Notes under the pieces: generated by a model
The model's input: only the letters and a program-made list of their open reading frames with translations
Told to the model about the DNA's origin: nothing
Databases searched by the model: none
Program-made: the position numbers and the translations under genes
DNA from: Flavobacteriia bacterium
GTDB taxonomy: Bacteria; Bacteroidota; Bacteroidia; Flavobacteriales_D; Crocinitomicaceae
Length of the DNA stretch: 35,449 nt
Assembly (NCBI GenBank): GCA_016178305.1
Contig: JACOTM010000044.1
Span: 1-35,449, forward strand
Reading direction: 5' to 3'
Shown: positions 32,599-35,449 of the stretch, piece after piece
Position numbering within the stretch: the first letter of the stretch is position 1
How the letters are laid out: every line of letters begins with the position of its first letter

Positions 32599-33534
32599 AT
32601 GAAGTATTGTTTAAGTATAATTTTAATTTTTTTCACTGGATTAACAATTGCTCAGTATAGTAATTTTAATACGCAGCGTAATTGGTCTCTAAATAAAAGA
32701 GAAGTTCGATTTGGTGCAGGAGCGTCACAGTTTTTAAGTGATTTAGGAGGAAGAAATAAAATAGGTACAGATTATAGACCATGGGATATAGATTGGCCAT
32801 CTACAGGGTATGGCGTTGAAGTTGGTTATCGCTACAGGTTTCATCCATATTGGGCAACAACAACATCTTTTCACTATGCAATCTTTAAAGCAAGTGATGC
32901 ATATACTACAGAGTATTTTAGACATAATAGAAATTTATCGGTAAAAACTACTGCATTTGAATTATCACAGCGATTCGATTATATTTTTTTAGCAAACGAA
33001 AAGGTTGGTAAAAGATATAATATTCCAGGTTTGAAAGGATTAAGAGATCATAATGATCAAATGTATGCTTTTGTTGGAATAGGTGTTTTAGCATATATCC
33101 CTAAAGCGCAATATCAAGGATCATGGCATAAATTAAGACCATTACATACGGAAGGTCAAGGTATGCCTGGAGGAGTTCCTGAATATGGGTTATGTACCAT
33201 TACTGTTCCCTTCGGAATTGGTGCACGAATTGGTATTTCAAGAATGTGGAGATTAGGAATTGAAGTTTCTTATGTGAAAACTTTTTCTGATTATTTAGAT
33301 GATGTACATGGAGTATATTACGATAAGAATTTTTTATTAGATCCAGCAGCAAAATATTTATCAAACCCTGCAATTGGAAATTATGCATCGTATGATACCG
33401 GGTTGCAGAGAGGTGATATTCAGAATGATGCTTATTTTTATACGAATATTGTATTGACGCGAAATGTAACGTACAAAAATTACCATAGACATATTAAGAA
33501 AATGAAATTTAGAAAAGGAAGATACAAATTCTAA
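32599..33534 (+). CDS. Outer-membrane beta-barrel protein, PorG/DUF6089-like
   Basis: A 311-aa exported protein with a signal peptide (MKYCLSIILIFFTGLTIAQ). After it comes EVRFGAGASQFLSDLGGR, then aromatic strands (GYGVEVGYRYRFHPYWATTTSFHYAIF, TAFELSQRFDYIFL, YAFVGIGVLAYIP, GARIGISRMWRLGIEVSYVKTFSDYLDD) ending with DAYFYTNIVLTRNVTYK. The 'FLSDLGG' start and 'DYLDDVHGVY' loop resemble PorG-type (DUF6089) T9SS barrels. A basic tail (HIKKMKFRKGRYKF) follows the last strand. Close homology to P. gingivalis PorG cannot be claimed without alignment. It is 141 bases after the sigma operon; a strong terminator follows. Confidence 0.65.
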   Translation: MKYCLSIILIFFTGLTIAQYSNFNTQRNWSLNKREVRFGAGASQFLSDLGGRNKIGTDYRPWDIDWPSTGYGVEVGYRYRFHPYWATTTSFHYAIFKASDAYTTEYFRHNRNLSVKTTAFELSQRFDYIFLANEKVGKRYNIPGLKGLRDHNDQMYAFVGIGVLAYIPKAQYQGSWHKLRPLHTEGQGMPGGVPEYGLCTITVPFGIGARIGISRMWRLGIEVSYVKTFSDYLDDVHGVYYDKNFLLDPAAKYLSNPAIGNYASYDTGLQRGDIQNDAYFYTNIVLTRNVTYKNYHRHIKKMKFRKGRYKF

Positions 33535-33562
33535 ATTTTCTTTTAAATTGTTGATATTATTT

Positions 33563-33589
33563 ACGAGGTGGCAATTGTCACCTCGTTTT
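33563..33589 (+). terminator. Terminator after the PorG-like gene
   Basis: ACGAGGTG-GCAATTGT-CACCTCGT then TTTT: an 8-bp perfect stem. Its loop contains the TTG of the next promoter, so the two signals share DNA. Confidence 0.85.
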
Positions 33590-33604
33590 GCATTTTTACC
33601 TTTG
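33575..33604 (+). promoter_or_regulatory. Promoter of pyrD
   Basis: TTG (33575-33577), 19-base spacer, TACCTTTG (33597-33604). A start near 33610 leaves a leader of about 8 bases before the ATG at 33618 and rules out the TTG at 33588. Confidence 0.6.
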
Positions 33605-33617
33605 TAAAAAAAATTGT

Positions 33618-34652
33618 ATGTATAAAATAATTCGAAAAATACTTTTTTTATTTGATCCTGAACAAATTCATTATTTTGTAGCAAGATCAATTTCTTTCAT
33701 GTTAAAAATTCCAGGTATGAAATTCATTTGGAAAAAAATGTACATTTTGGAAGATTCGAGATTAGAAAAAAAAGTATTTGGACTTACATTCAAAAATCCA
33801 GTTGGATTGGCAGCAGGATTTGATAAAAATGCAAGTATGTTTAATGATTTAGCCTATTGTGGTTTTGGATTTATTGAAATTGGAACAGTAACACCTAAAG
33901 GCCAACCAGGAAATGATAAACCCAGATTGTTTAGAGTAAAAGAAGATGAAGGTATTATTAATAGAATGGGATTTAATAATGATGGTGTGGAAGTTGTTAT
34001 TGAAAATTTAAAAAATAAAAAAACAGAGTTGATTATTGGAGGAAATATTGGTAAGAATAAAATAACTCCAAATGAAGAAGCAAATTTAGATTATATTAAA
34101 GCTTTTCATGCTTTATTTGAATATGTTGATTATTTTGTTGTTAATGTATCTTCTCCTAATACACCAAATCTAAGAGCTTTACAAGAAAAAGAACCTTTAA
34201 AACAATTGCTTTCAGAATTAAAAAAAGAAAATAATTTTAAACCTAATCCAAAACCAATTTTATTGAAAATTGCTCCAGATTTGACTAATGAGCAATTGGA
34301 TGACATTATTGAAATAGTTAATGAAGTAAAGCTAGACGGTGTAATTGCTACAAATACGACTATTTCAAGGGAAAATTTGAAAACTAGTAAAAATGTAATT
34401 GAAATAATTGGTGCTGGAGGACTTTCAGGGAAGCCATTAACGAGTCGAAGCACTGAAATTATTAGATATTTAGCAGATAAATCAAATAAATCATTTCCTA
34501 TTATAGGAGTTGGTGGAATTCATTCTGCAAAAGATGCTCTTGAAAAATTAGAAGCTGGTGCTGATTTGATTCAATTATATACAGGATTCATTTATGAAGG
34601 ACCGATATTAGTTAAAAAAATTAACCAAGAAATATTAAAAACGAAAAAATAA
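33618..34652 (+). CDS. pyrD: Dihydroorotate dehydrogenase, class 2 (quinone-dependent)
   Basis: A 344-aa membrane-associated FMN enzyme that oxidises dihydroorotate to orotate in pyrimidine synthesis, passing electrons to menaquinone. The N-terminal amphipathic helix region ([19 protein letters not shown]) is typical of class 2. FMN/catalytic parts: [13 protein letters not shown] (60-72), [41 protein letters not shown] with catalytic Ser179, and [10 protein letters not shown] near the end. Start is ATG at 33618; an open TTG frame from 33588 runs through the promoter box and is rejected. It is followed 6 bases later by the HMG-CoA lyase gene. Confidence 0.95.
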   Translation: MYKIIRKILFLFDPEQIHYFVARSISFMLKIPGMKFIWKKMYILEDSRLEKKVFGLTFKNPVGLAAGFDKNASMFNDLAYCGFGFIEIGTVTPKGQPGNDKPRLFRVKEDEGIINRMGFNNDGVEVVIENLKNKKTELIIGGNIGKNKITPNEEANLDYIKAFHALFEYVDYFVVNVSSPNTPNLRALQEKEPLKQLLSELKKENNFKPNPKPILLKIAPDLTNEQLDDIIEIVNEVKLDGVIATNTTISRENLKTSKNVIEIIGAGGLSGKPLTSRSTEIIRYLADKSNKSFPIIGVGGIHSAKDALEKLEAGADLIQLYTGFIYEGPILVKKINQEILKTKK

Positions 34653-34658
34653 TATTAA

Positions 34659-35449
34659 ATGAAAACCATTAAAATAATTGAATGTCCGAGAGATGCAATG
34701 CAAGGACTTCATGATTTTATCCCGACTGAAATTAAAATTAATTACATTAACTCATTATTAAAATGTGGTTTTGATACGATTGATTTTGGAAGTTTTGTTT
34801 CTCCTAAAGCAATACCTCAATTAAAAGATACTGCAGACGTATTGAATGGTTTGAATTTGAATACGAATACCAAATTATTAGCTATAGTTGCTAATGAGAG
34901 AGGAGCTTTAGATGCTTCAAATTTTGAAGAAATAAATTATTTAGGTTTTCCATTTTCTATTTCTGAAACTTTTCAACAAAGAAATACAAATTCTTCAATT
35001 GAAGATTCTTTTCAAATTATTGAGAAAATAAAAAAAATCACAGATAATTCCAAAAAAGAATTAGTTATTTATCTTTCTATGGGATTTGGAAATCCTTATG
35101 GGGATGAGTGGAATTCTGATATTTTAATAAAATGGTGTAATCAACTTTACAGCAGATTGGGTATAAAAATTCAAGCATTATCGGATACAATCGGGATTGC
35201 AACTCCAGAAAGTGTTAAATCTATTTTTAAAGATATTATTCCCAGTTTACCTGAAGTAGAGTTTGGAGCTCATTTACATACTTTATATGGAAATGCGAAA
35301 AAACTAGTTCAAGCTGCGAGCGAAGGAGGTTGTAATCGATTTGATGGGGCAATTAAAGGATTTGGAGGTTGTCCAATGGCTACAAATACGTTAACAGGAA
35401 ATATGCCGACAGAAATATTACTTGAGTGGTTAAATGAAAATAAGTTAAA
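34659..35449 (+). CDS. Hydroxymethylglutaryl-CoA lyase, 3' end outside window
   Basis: An ATG at 34659 opens a frame of 263 codons that is still open at the window edge. It is a DRE-TIM metallolyase that splits HMG-CoA into acetyl-CoA and acetoacetate, in leucine breakdown. Visible parts: IIECPRDAMQG with Arg11 and Asp12, CGFDTIDFGSFVSPKAIPQL, SETFQQRN, YLSMGFGNPYGDEW, SDTIGIAT, the metal ligands HLH (205-207), and GFGGCPMA with Cys238 on the mobile loop. Only the last 20-30 residues should be missing. It starts 6 bases after pyrD and is likely co-transcribed, although the pathways differ. Confidence 0.92.
   Translation, partial: MKTIKIIECPRDAMQGLHDFIPTEIKINYINSLLKCGFDTIDFGSFVSPKAIPQLKDTADVLNGLNLNTNTKLLAIVANERGALDASNFEEINYLGFPFSISETFQQRNTNSSIEDSFQIIEKIKKITDNSKKELVIYLSMGFGNPYGDEWNSDILIKWCNQLYSRLGIKIQALSDTIGIATPESVKSIFKDIIPSLPEVEFGAHLHTLYGNAKKLVQAASEGGCNRFDGAIKGFGGCPMATNTLTGNMPTEILLEWLNENKL

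Noticed and set aside
33588-33617. Upstream TTG start for pyrD
   Set aside because: It runs through the promoter box at 33597-33604, before the likely transcript start.

Overview
The window is a low-GC, gene-dense piece of a Bacteroidota chromosome, most likely Flavobacteriales. The evidence is the T9SS/gliding gene porT in a housekeeping operon, a PorG-like barrel, a long secreted BNR-repeat protein of T9SS-cargo type, a DUF4421 protein, menaquinone-type UbiE, many signal peptides ending in A-Q or S-Q, and promoters of the Bacteroidota type (TTG, 17-20 bp, TAnnTTTG). No rRNA, tRNA, CRISPR array, transposase or phage gene was seen. Genus cannot be fixed from the sequence alone.

Layout. 1-2450 (minus): the N-terminal 444 residues of a secreted BNR-propeller protein, then a secreted DRGH endonuclease. 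2450-3187: a gene-poor stretch with a candidate ~68-nt small RNA and a doubtful 56-aa ORF. 3188-8906 (plus): a tight six-gene operon of aminotransferase, heptose-7-P kinase (rfaE1), ubiE, porT, a COG2509-like FAD protein and trmL. 8956-10321 (minus): a toxin-23-like protein and a two-cluster ferredoxin, divergent from a LuxC-type acyl-CoA reductase and a lipoprotein. 12174-14251: a small island of unknown genes that starts inside a broken REP-like repeat. It holds a reading frame cut by one TGA codon, an attC-like inverted-repeat site, and an exported hypothetical. 14268-21183: an SF2 helicase, trxB, a panD / flippase-like / rfaE2 operon and recQ. 21292-24908: ilvE, an exported propeller-like protein and an L,D-transpeptidase-like protein. 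25180-28252 (minus): a DUF4421 protein overlapping oligopeptidase B. 28381-35449 (plus): a methyltransferase, an ECF-like sigma factor with a membrane-anchored partner and two small exported proteins, a PorG-like barrel, pyrD and a truncated HMG-CoA lyase.

How genes fit together. rfaE1 and rfaE2 lie about 12 kb apart and together supply the ADP-heptose steps that a fused HldE does in E. coli. PorT, the PorG-like barrel and the BNR protein point to type IX secretion. The sigma factor, its TM/coiled-coil neighbour and the following small exported proteins look like one envelope-signalling unit. The sigma gene is preceded by an ECF-like TGTAAC/CGTTA promoter that would allow autoregulation.

The least explained signals are: (1) two copies (2484-2551 minus, 19239-19307 plus) of a ~68-nt element with a promoter-like box in front, a conserved GGTTAGGTTAGG segment and a terminator hairpin that keeps pairing despite base changes, which looks like a duplicated small RNA; (2) the sigma-factor unit; (3) the cassette-like island at 12.2-14.25 kb; (4) a family of REP-like hairpin repeats.
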